Of a stretch of 64,000 nucleotides of DNA, positions 9,132 through 17,207 are shown piece by piece. The notes below the pieces were generated by a model. That model saw only the letters and a list, made by a program, of their open reading frames with translations, searched no databases and was not told where the DNA came from. The translations under genes and the position numbers were made by a program. Source of the DNA: Faecalibacterium sp963615155 (GTDB lineage Bacteria; Bacillota; Clostridia; Oscillospirales; Ruminococcaceae); NCBI GenBank assembly GCA_963615155.1, contig CAVEGP010000002.1, positions 1 to 64,000 on the forward strand, written 5' to 3'. Positions within the stretch are counted from its first letter, which is position 1; each line of letters starts with the position of its first letter.

Positions 9132-10232
9132 TCAGCCTTTCTTTTTCTCTTCATCCAGACGATCCAGCAGATCCCAGACACCCAGCATATACTGGATGCC
9201 CAGCGCGCGGTCATACTTGCCGTAACCGGGGCGGCAGTTGCCGGGACCTTCCTCCCAGAGCTGACGACCATGGTCGGGGCGGATATAGCCCTCGAAGCCG
9301 CAGTCATGATAAGCGCGCAGGATCTCGATGATGCCGGTCTCGCCGCAGCAGTCACGATGGGCAGCCTCGGAGAAGTCGCCGTTGGGGAAGTGGTGGATGT
9401 TGCGGATGTGCGCAAACGCGATGCGATCGCAGTGCTTGCGGACGATCTCGGCAACATTGTTGTTGGGGTTCGCGTTCAGGCTGCCGGAGCAGAGGGTCAG
9501 GCAGTTGTACTCGTCATCGACCATGCTCAGGAAACGGTCGATGCTCTCGGCGTCAACCAGCAGACGGGGCAGACCGAAGATGTCCCAAGGAGGATCGTCC
9601 ATGTGGATCGCCATCTTGATGTCGCACTCACGGCAGGTGGGCATCAGAGCCTCGAGGAAGTACTTCAGGTTCTCCCACAGCTTTTCCTTGGTAACAGGAG
9701 CGTAAGCCTTGAACAGCTCATCCAGCTTTGCCATGCGCTCCGGCTCCCAGCCGGGGAAGGTCATGTTGTACTTCTCCGTGAAGGACATGATGTAATCCGC
9801 CATTGCCTTGTAATCGTTCTGGATCATATCCTTCTGATAGAACAGGGCAGTCGAGCCGTCGCCGACCGGATGGAACAGGTCGGTGCGGGTCCAGTCAAAG
9901 ATCGGCATGAAGTTGTAGCAGATGACCTTGACGCCAAACTTGGACAGATTGCGGATGCACTGCTTGTAGTTTTCGATGTACTGGTCGCGGGTAGGCAGAC
10001 CGATCTTGATGTCGTCGTGGACATTGACCGACTCGACTACATCCATGTCAAAGCCATAGGCATGGATCTGATCCGCGACCTTCTGGATCTCGTCGATCTC
10101 CCAGATCTCGCCGGGCATCTTGTTGTGCAGTGCCCAGACAATGCTGGTGACACCGGGGATCTGCTTGATGTCGTTGAGGGTGATCGGATCATTGCCTTCA
10201 CCGTACCAACGCCAACCCATTTTCATAGGCAT
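9132..10232 (-). CDS. uxuA: Mannonate dehydratase
   Basis: Dehydrates D-mannonate to 2-keto-3-deoxygluconate (KDG), a metal-dependent TIM-barrel enzyme. The start at 10232 (MPMKMGWRWYGEGND) is preceded by AAGGAGG at good spacing; the longer reading frame starting at 10292 would include the ribosome binding site. This gives 366 residues, usual for Gram-positive UxuA. MGWRWYG, VWALHN and the HMDDPPWDIFGLPR segment are typical of the family. First gene of uxuAB, transcribed from the promoter at 10304-10332 and flanked by candidate operators. Confidence 0.95.
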   Translation of the reverse strand: MPMKMGWRWYGEGNDPITLNDIKQIPGVTSIVWALHNKMPGEIWEIDEIQKVADQIHAYGFDMDVVESVNVHDDIKIGLPTRDQYIENYKQCIRNLSKFGVKVICYNFMPIFDWTRTDLFHPVGDGSTALFYQKDMIQNDYKAMADYIMSFTEKYNMTFPGWEPERMAKLDELFKAYAPVTKEKLWENLKYFLEALMPTCRECDIKMAIHMDDPPWDIFGLPRLLVDAESIDRFLSMVDDEYNCLTLCSGSLNANPNNNVAEIVRKHCDRIAFAHIRNIHHFPNGDFSEAAHRDCCGETGIIEILRAYHDCGFEGYIRPDHGRQLWEEGPGNCRPGYGKYDRALGIQYMLGVWDLLDRLDEEKKKG

Positions 10233-10303
10233 AGTGGGGTCCTCCTTGTTGTTTCCCATCGCTTTCGGCCCGCAGCAATCACTGGGGCGCATTCTCGTCT
10301 TCT

Positions 10304-10332
10304 ATTCTAATATATCAGTTTAGTTTTTACAA
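10304..10332 (-). promoter_or_regulatory. uxuA promoter
   Basis: Minus-strand -35 TTGTAA (10327-10332), 17-base spacer, -10 TAGAAT (10304-10309). The near-palindrome CTAATATATCAG (10307-10318) overlaps the -10 and resembles the palindrome after the gntR promoter. Confidence 0.6.
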
Positions 10333-10363
10333 TTGGCGTTTTGACATTTTTTAGAGTTTTTTC

Positions 10364-10373
10364 TTGTATACTT
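10364..10373. promoter_or_regulatory. Candidate uronate operator upstream of uxuA
   Basis: TTGTATACTT matches eight of ten positions of the palindrome TTGTATACAA that sits in the uxaB promoter. It lies about 30 bases upstream of the uxuA -35 box. Confidence 0.4.
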
Positions 10374-10378
10374 TAGAC

Positions 10379-10424
10379 AAAAAGACGACTGCTAATCGGT
10401 TTTTCCAATTTCGCAGCCGTCTTT
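10379..10424 (-). terminator. Terminator-like hairpin downstream of gntR
   Basis: AAAGACGACTGC (10381-10392) pairs with GCAGCCGTCTTT (10413-10424) with one mismatch; the minus-strand transcript ends in five T. It separates the gntR transcript from the uxuA promoter. Confidence 0.65.
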
Positions 10425-10447
10425 CAGACAAAATTGATTTTTTTAAC

Positions 10448-10583
10448 AAAGGCAGCACCTAAATCCAAACCGCAGAGCCACGCATTCTGCGTGTTGCAAA
10501 ACTCTGCTCAGTCTGCGCAGGCTATCCCGTGCTGCCAATGGCTCTCTCTTTGGAAGAGCCAGATGCGAAGCAGCCTGAGAGGG
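10448..10583. repeat. Composite dispersed element (hairpin B plus palindromic copy 2)
   Basis: The left part resembles the long hairpin family; the right part (10530-10583, TGCCAATGGCTCTC to CTGAGAGGG) is the palindromic element and abuts the gntR stop codon. The linker TCTGCTCAGTCTGC recurs near 46030. Confidence 0.65.
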
Positions 10584-11267
10584 CTAGCCCTCTATGAAGT
10601 ATTCCGGATGACGCTTTCTTGCCTGCTCCACCGAAAGCTTATACCGATTCAGATGGTCGCTCAGCGCACGGCTGACATCTTCCTCTGTTCCGTGCAGGAC
10701 TGCTTCCAGAATGCGGGTGTGCGCCGCGCAGACCGATTTGTTTTCCTCGGTCTGAAGGCTGAATTTACGCAGACGCTCGATGTGCTGGAAGGTCGAGAGC
10801 ATATGGTCAAAATGCGCCTCCATCCCGCAGATTTCAAATGCCATCCGGTGGAATCCATTGTCGAGATCGAGCATTCGTGTCTCTCGGTTCTCCGCGTCGG
10901 GCTGACGCTCCAACGCGCGGTACTGCTCAATATTCAGGCGGTAAGCCAGCTCCTGATCCTTGGTCAGTCTGCCGCGGATGCGGTCAAGCAGTTCCTTCTC
11001 CAATGTAAAGCGGGCAAACTGCTCCATCTCCATCAGCTTGAGGTCGATGGGGGCGACCTGTGTCCCGCTCTGGGGCTTGATGTTCACCATATGAGCAATA
11101 TTCAGCATGATGAGTGCTTCCCGCATCGGGGTGCGGCTGATCCCAAGCTCCTGTGCCAGCAGGCGGTCGTTCAGCTCATCGCCGGGTTTCAGCTCCATGG
11201 TAATGATTCGGCTTCGGATCGTATCGTACGCGATCTCCCGCGCGCTCCTTGCTGCCATGCTTTCCAC
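10584..11267 (-). CDS. GntR-family (FCD subfamily) regulator, probable uronate regulator
   Basis: 227 residues. Residues about 8-75 form the winged helix-turn-helix (DTIRSRIITMELKPGDELNDRLLAQELGISRTPMREALIML), and the rest is an all-helical FCD ligand domain with NGFHRMAFEICG and the AHTRILEAVLHG motif. Members of this subfamily (UxuR, ExuR, KdgR-type GntR proteins) bind hexuronate intermediates and repress uronate genes. Divergent position beside uxuAB and lack of any other regulator in the 7.5-23 kb block suggest that role. It has a strong promoter of its own with a palindrome just after the -10, consistent with autoregulation. Ligand and operator are inferred. Confidence 0.85.
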   Translation of the reverse strand: MESMAARSAREIAYDTIRSRIITMELKPGDELNDRLLAQELGISRTPMREALIMLNIAHMVNIKPQSGTQVAPIDLKLMEMEQFARFTLEKELLDRIRGRLTKDQELAYRLNIEQYRALERQPDAENRETRMLDLDNGFHRMAFEICGMEAHFDHMLSTFQHIERLRKFSLQTEENKSVCAAHTRILEAVLHGTEEDVSRALSDHLNRYKLSVEQARKRHPEYFIEG

Positions 11268-11301
11268 TCTCCTTGTGTTTCACAAATCAGGTGTACCGGA
11301 T

Positions 11302-11313
11302 TTGATATATCAA
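11302..11313. promoter_or_regulatory. Palindromic operator candidate in the gntR leader
   Basis: Perfect 12-bp palindrome TTGATATATCAA lies 10 bases past the -10 box of the gntR promoter. A similar site, CTGATATATTAG on the minus strand, overlaps the uxuA -10. Confidence 0.5.
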
Positions 11314-11323
11314 TCACAATTTT

Positions 11324-11352
11324 ATTGTAGTCATAAAAAACAACTACGTCAA
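11324..11352 (-). promoter_or_regulatory. gntR promoter
   Basis: Minus-strand -35 TTGACG (11347-11352), 17-base spacer, -10 TACAAT (11324-11329): close to consensus. Confidence 0.75.
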
Positions 11353-11381
11353 GAGTTTTTGAAAAGATGGACAAGTAAAAA

Positions 11382-12023
11382 TTACATTTTCGCTTTTCTG
11401 GGGCGATACAGCACCGGAACCCAGACCGCCACCAGTGCCAGACCGCAGATCACGTCGATGATGGAATGCTGTTTGGTGAACACCGTTGATGCGCAGATCA
11501 GCCCCGCCCAGACCCAAGCGAGAATTTTCAGCCCCGGGCGATTTTTTGCCAGCTTGCTCTGAGAAAATGCCAGTGCCATACAGCCCGAGCTCTGGCAGTG
11601 GATGGACGGGCACACGTTTACCGAGGCGTCCGCACTCCAGAGCATCTTCATGATGCTCATTGCAATATTGTCCCTGCCAACGGACTCGGCGGTCGGACGG
11701 ATATCCAGACCATTCGGGAGCACCATATATATAATGAGACAGAAGGTCATTCCCGAGAACATCATCAGACAAAGCTTGTCGTAGCTGGCGGTATCGTTCC
11801 ACCAGAGCATCGCCGTCACCGCTGCCAGCAGAAGAAACCAACTGCAATACGGAAAGACGAACCATTCATTAAACGGAATGAGATTGTCGATGGGGCTGTG
11901 AATGATATACTTGGGATTTGTAACGGTAAGATCCAGCCAGAAGAACCAGATGATGTAGATCACCCAGTAGAGCTGAAACCAGAGATGCGGGCGGCAGTTC
12001 GCCCGCAGTTTTTTCAGGTCCAT
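11382..12023 (-). CDS. PAP2-superfamily membrane phosphatase
   Basis: A 213-residue integral membrane protein with about six hydrophobic segments. The PAP2 catalytic signatures are visible: PSIHC (like PSGH) near residue 140 and STVFTKQHSIIDVICG near 178, which supplies the catalytic His and Asp. The aromatic-rich N-terminus and PSIHC variant resemble the inositol phosphosphingolipid/phospholipid-type PAP2 branch. Substrate is probably a lipid phosphate or undecaprenyl diphosphate, but nothing here fixes it. It stands alone between gntR and a HAD gene and has no evident link to uronate use. Confidence 0.8.
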   Translation of the reverse strand: MDLKKLRANCRPHLWFQLYWVIYIIWFFWLDLTVTNPKYIIHSPIDNLIPFNEWFVFPYCSWFLLLAAVTAMLWWNDTASYDKLCLMMFSGMTFCLIIYMVLPNGLDIRPTAESVGRDNIAMSIMKMLWSADASVNVCPSIHCQSSGCMALAFSQSKLAKNRPGLKILAWVWAGLICASTVFTKQHSIIDVICGLALVAVWVPVLYRPRKAKM

Positions 12024-12080
12024 ACTATTTCTCCTATAATTTTGATTCTGAGACGTTTTATTTTACCACAAGACGACGAC

Positions 12081-12109
12081 TTGCGCAATCGCGATTTATC
12101 GTATAGAAT
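12081..12109 (+). promoter_or_regulatory. Promoter of the HAD phosphatase at 12149
   Basis: -35 TTGCGC (12081-12086), 17-base spacer, -10 TAGAAT (12104-12109). Confidence 0.55.
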
Positions 12110-12148
12110 TAAGATATCGTTTTTTACTGGAAAGAATAGGAGCTATTC

Positions 12149-13057
12149 ATGTCACAACCTTCTGTCCCCATCCGTCTGATCGCGCTCGACCTCGACGGTA
12201 CCCTTCTGACCCACCATTCAAGCATCTCTCCCCTCACCCGTCAGGCCATCGCCGATGCTGTTTCCCACGGTGTGATCGTCCTGCCCGCCACGGGTCGCCC
12301 GCTGGCAAATCTGCCGCCCATCGTGGCGCAGCTTCCCGGCGTCCGGTATGCCATCACCTCCAACGGCGCAGCCGTCTGGGATCTCGGAAGCGACCCGTTG
12401 GGCTGTGTGTACAGCCGCTACGCCACTGCTGCCGAACGCGAGACCAGCGAGCCGACCTGCATCGTCCACAACGTTTTCCCTGTGGAAAAGGCGCGGGAGG
12501 TCTTCGCGCTGTTTCAGGAATACTCCGGCGAGATGAGCATCTTCTCGGACGGACATTCCATCAAGGATACCCGCAGCATCGAGTACCTGACCGCCCGATT
12601 CGCCAAGCTGCATTCCACCGAAGCACAGCAGCCCAACGATGGCCGCTTCATCGTCGTTCGGGATATGGCTGAGTGGATGAGCCGGAACGCTCACGAGGTA
12701 GAGAAGTTCTGCATGTTCTTCCACACCGTCGAAGAAGCGCAGACCGCATTGCCTCGTTTCCTCGCATTGGAAGGGGTCGAGGTCGTACAGGGTTCGCCCG
12801 AAAACATCGAGGTGACTGCAAAAAATGTAGACAAGGGAACCGCACTGCTGTCGCTGGCTGATTTTCTCGGCATCCCCCACGAGGCTACCGCCGCCATCGG
12901 CGACAGCGAGAACGACCGTGCCATGCTTGAAAAGGCAGGCGTCGCCGCTGTCATGGCAAACGGAATGCCCCACATCAAGGAGATCGCCGACCTTGTGAGC
13001 GAAAACGACTGCGATCACAACGGCGTTGCGGAGCTGTTCCGGCGGCTCGGAATCTGA
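12149..13057 (+). CDS. HAD-superfamily (Cof-type) sugar phosphatase
   Basis: 302 residues with the four Cof-subfamily motifs: LDLDGTLLT near residue 13 (nucleophile Asp and acid Asp), a Thr/Ser motif in VLPATGRPLANLP, Lys in the KGTALLSLADFLG segment, and GDSENDRAML for magnesium. A C2-type cap sits between motifs. Cof phosphatases dephosphorylate assorted sugar phosphates or cofactors; substrate cannot be read from sequence. ATAGGAG supports ATG 12149. It is not co-transcribed with kdgA, which starts 179 bases downstream with its own candidate promoter. Confidence 0.85.
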   Translation: MSQPSVPIRLIALDLDGTLLTHHSSISPLTRQAIADAVSHGVIVLPATGRPLANLPPIVAQLPGVRYAITSNGAAVWDLGSDPLGCVYSRYATAAERETSEPTCIVHNVFPVEKAREVFALFQEYSGEMSIFSDGHSIKDTRSIEYLTARFAKLHSTEAQQPNDGRFIVVRDMAEWMSRNAHEVEKFCMFFHTVEEAQTALPRFLALEGVEVVQGSPENIEVTAKNVDKGTALLSLADFLGIPHEATAAIGDSENDRAMLEKAGVAAVMANGMPHIKEIADLVSENDCDHNGVAELFRRLGI

Positions 13058-13077
13058 ACCTTCGTCATTTTTGTGCA

Positions 13078-13087
13078 ATGTATACAA
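13078..13087. promoter_or_regulatory. Candidate uronate operator upstream of kdgA
   Basis: ATGTATACAA differs at one position from the palindrome TTGTATACAA found in the uxaB promoter; it precedes the candidate kdgA -35 by 32 bases. Confidence 0.45.
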
Positions 13088-13119
13088 GGTCTTATTCAAA
13101 ACATTGTGCTTGTTGAGCA

Positions 13120-13148
13120 TTACCAAACTCTCCTTCGTAGTTTATACT
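13120..13148 (+). promoter_or_regulatory. Candidate kdgA operon promoter
   Basis: -35 TTACCA (13120-13125), 17-base spacer, -10 TATACT (13143-13148). The start site would be about 80 bases before kdgA. Confidence 0.45.
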
Positions 13149-13236
13149 AATATTACAAGCGTATGGCGGGAGCAGTATGCCCGAACAGAGGTTCCCGCCC
13201 ACTCGGAGAGTTTAATGAAAGTAAGGAGAATGCGTT

Positions 13237-14199
13237 ATGAATCCCATCGTAGAAAAGGTCTATCAGATCGGCATTATCCCTGTTATTGCATTTAACAGCG
13301 TTGACGAGGCTCTGCCCCTGTGCAAGGCTCTGGCTGAGGGCGGTCTGCCCGCTGCTGAGGTCACCTTCCGCACCGCATGTGCTGAGGAGTGTATCCGTAA
13401 GATCCATGAGGAGATGCCCGAGATGCTGCTGGGCGCAGGCACTGTCCTGACCTGCGAGCAGGCTGACCGCGCAATGGCAGCCGGTGCTTCCTTTATCGTT
13501 GCTCCCGGCTTCGATCCCGAGGTCTGCAAGCATGTCATCGACAAGGGCGGCATCATGATGCCCGGCACCGCTTCCGCAGGCGAGATGCAGCAGGCGATGA
13601 ATCTGGGCTGCGAGGCACTGAAGTTCTTCCCGGCTGAAGCCAACGGCGGCGTTTCCATGCTGAAGAACATCGGCGCAGCTCTGAAGAGCGCACGCTGGAT
13701 GTGCACCGGCGGCGTCAACGCAAAGAACGTCAACGATTATCTGGGCTATGACCAGATCTTCGCGGTCGGCGGCACCTGGATGTGCAAGAGCGACGTCATC
13801 AAGGCTGGCGATTGGGCAAAGATCACCGCTCAGAGCAAGGAAGCGGTTGACACCATGCTCGGTCTGAAGCTGGTCCATGTCGGCATCAACACCGGCAATG
13901 AGGAAGAGGCCATGAAGGTTGCGAACTTCATCGGCGGTCTGCTGAACATGAAGGTCGCTCCTGGCAACTCCAGCATCTTCGTCGGCAACAAGGAATTTGA
14001 GATCATGAAGAAGCCGGGTCGTGGCACCAACGGTCATATTGCAATCGGCTGCAACAATGTCGATCGCGCGATCTATCACCTGACCCAGCGCGGCGTCAAG
14101 TTCGACCTCGACAGCAAGAATGTCAAGAACGGCAAGACCATTGCCTGCTACTTCGCAGATGAGATCGCCGGCTTCGCATTCCATCTCGTTCAGGCTTAA
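13237..14199 (+). CDS. kdgA: KDPG/KHG aldolase fused to a VOC (glyoxalase-like) domain
   Basis: Residues 1-205 are a class I 2-keto-3-deoxy-6-phosphogluconate aldolase, which cleaves KDPG to pyruvate and glyceraldehyde-3-phosphate. Glu41 (AAEVTFRT) and the Schiff-base Lys129 (EALKFFPAEANGG) are present, as is GAGTVLT. Stand-alone aldolases are about 205-215 residues; this one has 320. Residues about 210-320 (KLVHVGINTGNEEEAMKVAN, FEIMKKPGRGTNGHIAIGC, GFAFHLVQA) have the beta-alpha-beta-beta-beta pattern of vicinal-oxygen-chelate domains. The join is in one continuous frame, so it is a true fusion. What the VOC part does is unknown. First gene of kdgA-kdgK-kduI. Confidence 0.92.
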   Translation: MNPIVEKVYQIGIIPVIAFNSVDEALPLCKALAEGGLPAAEVTFRTACAEECIRKIHEEMPEMLLGAGTVLTCEQADRAMAAGASFIVAPGFDPEVCKHVIDKGGIMMPGTASAGEMQQAMNLGCEALKFFPAEANGGVSMLKNIGAALKSARWMCTGGVNAKNVNDYLGYDQIFAVGGTWMCKSDVIKAGDWAKITAQSKEAVDTMLGLKLVHVGINTGNEEEAMKVANFIGGLLNMKVAPGNSSIFVGNKEFEIMKKPGRGTNGHIAIGCNNVDRAIYHLTQRGVKFDLDSKNVKNGKTIACYFADEIAGFAFHLVQA

Positions 14200-14215
14200 G
14201 CCAACCCTGAAAATA

Positions 14216-14243
14216 CCGCCGCTTCGGGAGCCCCCTGCGGCGG
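14216..14243 (+). other. Intercistronic hairpin between kdgA and kdgK
   Basis: CCGCCGC (14216-14222) pairs with GCGGCGG (14237-14243). No T-run follows, so it is more likely an mRNA processing or stability structure than a terminator. Confidence 0.5.
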
Positions 14244-14288
14244 GACGATATTCCGAACATATTTTTAGAACAAAAGGAGAATACCACA

Positions 14289-15314
14289 ATGAAAGTCGTT
14301 ACTTTTGGTGAACTGATGGTTCGTCTGCAGCCGTTCAACTACGAGCGTTTCGTCCAGGCCAATAACCTGGAGTTCACCTTCGGCGGCGGCGAAGCAAACG
14401 TCGCTGTCTCTCTGGCAAACTACGGCGTTGACGCTGCCTTCGTCACCAAGCTGCCCGCACATGCGATCGGTCAGGCCGCGATCAACAGCCTGCGCCGTTA
14501 CGGTGTCGACACCAGCATGATCGTCCGCGGCGGCGACCGTGTTGGCATCTACTACAATGAGAAGGGTGCTTCTCAGCGTGGTTCTGTCTGCATCTATGAC
14601 CGTGCTAACAGCGCGATCCAGCTTGCACAGCCCTCTGACTTCGATTGGGACAAGATCTTCGAGGGTGTTGACTGGTTCCACTTCACCGGTATCACTCCGG
14701 CTCTGGGTCAGAACGTCGTCGAGATCTGCCTCGAGGCATGCAAGGCTGCTAAGGCTCACGGCGTGAAGATCAGCTGCGACCTGAACTACCGTGGCAAGCT
14801 GTGGACCCGTGAGCAGGCTCGTGCCGCTATGACCGAGCTGTGCCAGTATGTTGACGTTTGCATCTCCAACGAGGAGGACGCAAAGGACGTCTTCGGTATC
14901 GAGGCTGAGTCCACTGACATCTACGGTGGCAAGCTGAACGCTGAGGGCTACAAGAGCGTTGCTAAGCAGCTGGCTGACAAGTTCCACTTCGAGAAGGTTG
15001 CTATCACTCTGCGTGAGTCTCACAATGCTTCTGAGAACGGCTGGAGCGCAATGCTGTACGACGTCGCTTCTGACGAGTACTGCTTCTCCAAGAAGTACGA
15101 GCTGAAGATCATCGATCGCGTTGGCGGCGGCGACTCCTTCGGCGGCGGCCTGATCTACGCTCTGCTGAACGGCAAGAGCACTCAGGCAGCAGTCGAGTTC
15201 GCAGTTGCAGCTTCTGCTCTGAAGCACTCCATCGAGGGCGACTACAACATGGTCACCGTCTCTGAGGTCGAGAAGCTGGCTGGCGGCGACGGTTCCGGCC
15301 GTATCCAGCGGTAA
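14289..15314 (+). CDS. kdgK: 2-dehydro-3-deoxygluconokinase
   Basis: A PfkB-family kinase that phosphorylates KDG to KDPG. The 341-residue protein shows the PfkB N-terminal pattern (FGELMVRLQP, FGGGEANVAVSLANYGV) and the C-terminal anion-hole and catalytic base motif DRVGGGDSFGGG with Asp282. All routes in this block, from UxuA, UxaA and KduD, end at its substrate, and the next enzyme KdgA is encoded just upstream. AAAGGAG precedes the ATG. The kinase is followed by kduI after 18 bases, so they are co-transcribed. Confidence 0.94.
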   Translation: MKVVTFGELMVRLQPFNYERFVQANNLEFTFGGGEANVAVSLANYGVDAAFVTKLPAHAIGQAAINSLRRYGVDTSMIVRGGDRVGIYYNEKGASQRGSVCIYDRANSAIQLAQPSDFDWDKIFEGVDWFHFTGITPALGQNVVEICLEACKAAKAHGVKISCDLNYRGKLWTREQARAAMTELCQYVDVCISNEEDAKDVFGIEAESTDIYGGKLNAEGYKSVAKQLADKFHFEKVAITLRESHNASENGWSAMLYDVASDEYCFSKKYELKIIDRVGGGDSFGGGLIYALLNGKSTQAAVEFAVAASALKHSIEGDYNMVTVSEVEKLAGGDGSGRIQR

Positions 15315-15332
15315 TCGCAGGAGGATCCTGAA

Positions 15333-16181
15333 ATGGACATCCGTTATTCCTGCAACCAGAAGGATTTCAAGCGTTACACCACCGAGGAAATGCGGGATGA
15401 GATGCTCATCACCGGTCTGTACAAGGCGGATGAAGTCGTTGCCGTTTACAGCCATGTTGACCGCATGGTGACGCTGGGCTGCATGCCTGTCCATGAGACT
15501 GTGTCCATTGATAAGGGCATTGATGTCTGGGCAAATTTCGGCACGCACTACTTCCTCGAACGCCGTGAGATCGGCATGTTCAACATTGGCAAGGATTCCA
15601 CCGGTATCGTTGTGGCGGACGGTGTTGAGTACAAGCTGGGCTATAAAGACTGCCTGTACATCACCAAGGGCACGAAGGAAGTGACCTTTGCTTCCGCCGA
15701 TTCGGAGCATCCCGCCAAGTTCTACATGGTTTCCGCTCCGGCACATTGCTCGTATGAGACCCGCCTGATCAAGATGGCCGATGCAAACCATCGTCCTCTG
15801 GGCAGCGTCGAGACCTGCAACAAGCGCACCATCAACCAGTTCATCCATCCGGATGTTCTGAAGACCTGCCAGCTGAGCATGGGTATGACCGAGCTGGACG
15901 CCGGTTCCAACTGGAACACGATGCCCAGCCACACCCACGAGCGTCGGATGGAGATCTACACCTATTTTGAACTGCCCGAGGGGCAGGTGGTGTTCCACAT
16001 GTGCGGCGAGCCGACTCAGACCCGCCACATCGTGATGCACAACGAGGATGCTGTCATCAGCCCTTCTTGGAGCATCCACAGCGGCGTAGGCACCTCGAAT
16101 TATACGTTTATTTGGGCAATGGGCGGCGAGAACATGGAGTTTGACGACATGGACAATATCGCCACCACTGACCTGCGCTAA
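15333..16181 (+). CDS. kduI: 5-keto-4-deoxyuronate isomerase
   Basis: Converts 5-keto-4-deoxyuronate, the open form of unsaturated uronate released by pectate lyases or unsaturated glucuronyl hydrolases, to 2,5-diketo-3-deoxygluconate. The 282-residue cupin protein contains the zinc-site segment MPSHTHERRMEIYTYF near residue 190 and the C-terminal PSWSIHSGVGTSNYTFIWAMGGEN. The length matches KduI (about 278). The presence of kduI/kduD implies use of pectin or glycosaminoglycan breakdown products in addition to free uronates. No lyase is encoded in the window. Confidence 0.95.
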   Translation: MDIRYSCNQKDFKRYTTEEMRDEMLITGLYKADEVVAVYSHVDRMVTLGCMPVHETVSIDKGIDVWANFGTHYFLERREIGMFNIGKDSTGIVVADGVEYKLGYKDCLYITKGTKEVTFASADSEHPAKFYMVSAPAHCSYETRLIKMADANHRPLGSVETCNKRTINQFIHPDVLKTCQLSMGMTELDAGSNWNTMPSHTHERRMEIYTYFELPEGQVVFHMCGEPTQTRHIVMHNEDAVISPSWSIHSGVGTSNYTFIWAMGGENMEFDDMDNIATTDLR

Positions 16182-16196
16182 ACAAGACACCATACA

Positions 16197-16232
16197 ACGC
16201 CCCGTATCGGCTTTTCGGTACGGGGCGTTTTG
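16197..16232 (+). terminator. Terminator between kduI and kduD
   Basis: ACGCCCCGTA (16197-16206) pairs with TACGGGGCGT (16219-16228), followed by TTTTG. kduD begins only 40 bases later and has no clear promoter, so this probably acts as a partial terminator that lowers kduD expression. Confidence 0.75.
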
Positions 16233-16271
16233 CTAAAAAATTATCATAAACACAAAAAGAAGGAGAACATC

Positions 16272-17072
16272 ATGAATCTTTCCGCATTTGATCTCAAGGG
16301 CAAGGTCGCCCTCATCACCGGCGGTGCTCATGGCATCGGTTTTTCCATCGCAGAAGGCATGGCACAGTGCGGTGCGACCATCTGCTTCAACTGCTCCAGC
16401 GAGTCCAGCCTTGAGAAGGGTCTGGCTGCATACAAGGCCGCCGGCATCGAGGCTCACGGCTACGTTGCCGATGTCTCCGATGAAGATGCTGTCAATGCTA
16501 TGATCGCCAGGATCAAGTCTGAGGTCGGCTCTGTGGACATTCTGGTAAACAACGCCGGTCTGATGAAGCGCGTCCCGATGATCGAAATGAGCCATGCGGA
16601 CTTTATGCGTGTCATCGACGTTCATGTCGGCGGCGCATTCAACTGCTCCAAGGCGGTTTTGCCTGACATGATCGAAAAGCGGGAGGGCAAGATCATCAAC
16701 ATCTGCTCCATGATGAGCGAGCTGGGTCGTGAAACGGTCTCCGCTTATGCTGCCGCAAAGGGCGCACTGAAGATGCTGACCAAGAACATCGCTTCCGAGT
16801 ACGGCGAGTACAACATCCAGTGCAACGGCATGGGTCCGGGCTACATTGCCACCGCCCAGACCGCTCCCCTGCGTGAGATCCAGCCGGACGGCAGCCGCCA
16901 TCCCTTCGATACCTTCATCTGTGCAAAGACCCCTGCTGGTCGCTGGGGTGATCCGGAAGACATGGTCGGCCCGTGCGTGTTCCTTGCATCCCATGCTTCC
17001 GACTTCGTGAACGGTCAGATCCTCTATGCCGATGGCGGCATCCTCGCCTATATCGGTCGTCAGCCCAAGTAA
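16272..17072 (+). CDS. kduD: 2-dehydro-3-deoxy-D-gluconate 5-dehydrogenase (KduD-type SDR)
   Basis: A 266-residue classical short-chain dehydrogenase that reduces 2,5-diketo-3-deoxygluconate to KDG. It has the NAD-binding GGAHGIG near residue 16, NNAG near 92, and the catalytic YAAAK near 160. Start ATG 16272 follows AAGGAGAA; the longer frame from 16230 adds a lysine-rich stretch translated from the terminator region. Function is assigned from the family and from its position after kduI; gluconate 5-dehydrogenase is the main alternative. The gene ends before a strong terminator. Confidence 0.9.
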   Translation: MNLSAFDLKGKVALITGGAHGIGFSIAEGMAQCGATICFNCSSESSLEKGLAAYKAAGIEAHGYVADVSDEDAVNAMIARIKSEVGSVDILVNNAGLMKRVPMIEMSHADFMRVIDVHVGGAFNCSKAVLPDMIEKREGKIINICSMMSELGRETVSAYAAAKGALKMLTKNIASEYGEYNIQCNGMGPGYIATAQTAPLREIQPDGSRHPFDTFICAKTPAGRWGDPEDMVGPCVFLASHASDFVNGQILYADGGILAYIGRQPK

Positions 17073-17101
17073 GTTTTCCACAGGATAAAGATTCGACGTG
17101 A

Positions 17102-17153
17102 AAAACTCCCCTCCACTTCTGGGTATCAGGCCCTAAAGCGGAGGGGAGTTTTG
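17102..17153. terminator. Bidirectional terminator between kduD and uxaC
   Basis: AAAACTCCCCTCC (17102-17114) pairs with GGAGGGGAGTTTT (17140-17152). A and T runs on both sides let it serve kduD on the plus strand and uxaC on the minus strand. Confidence 0.85.
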
Positions 17154-17207
17154 TTAGCTTATGAAGATTTCAGCTTTTTAAGCGAAGCGTTCAGGGCTTT
17201 TCAAATC

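Noticed and set aside
10341..10372. Plus-strand TTGACA and TATACT between uxuA and gntR
   Set aside because: The spacer is 20 bases and any transcript would meet the terminator hairpin at once; the TATACT belongs to the operator-like TTGTATACTT.
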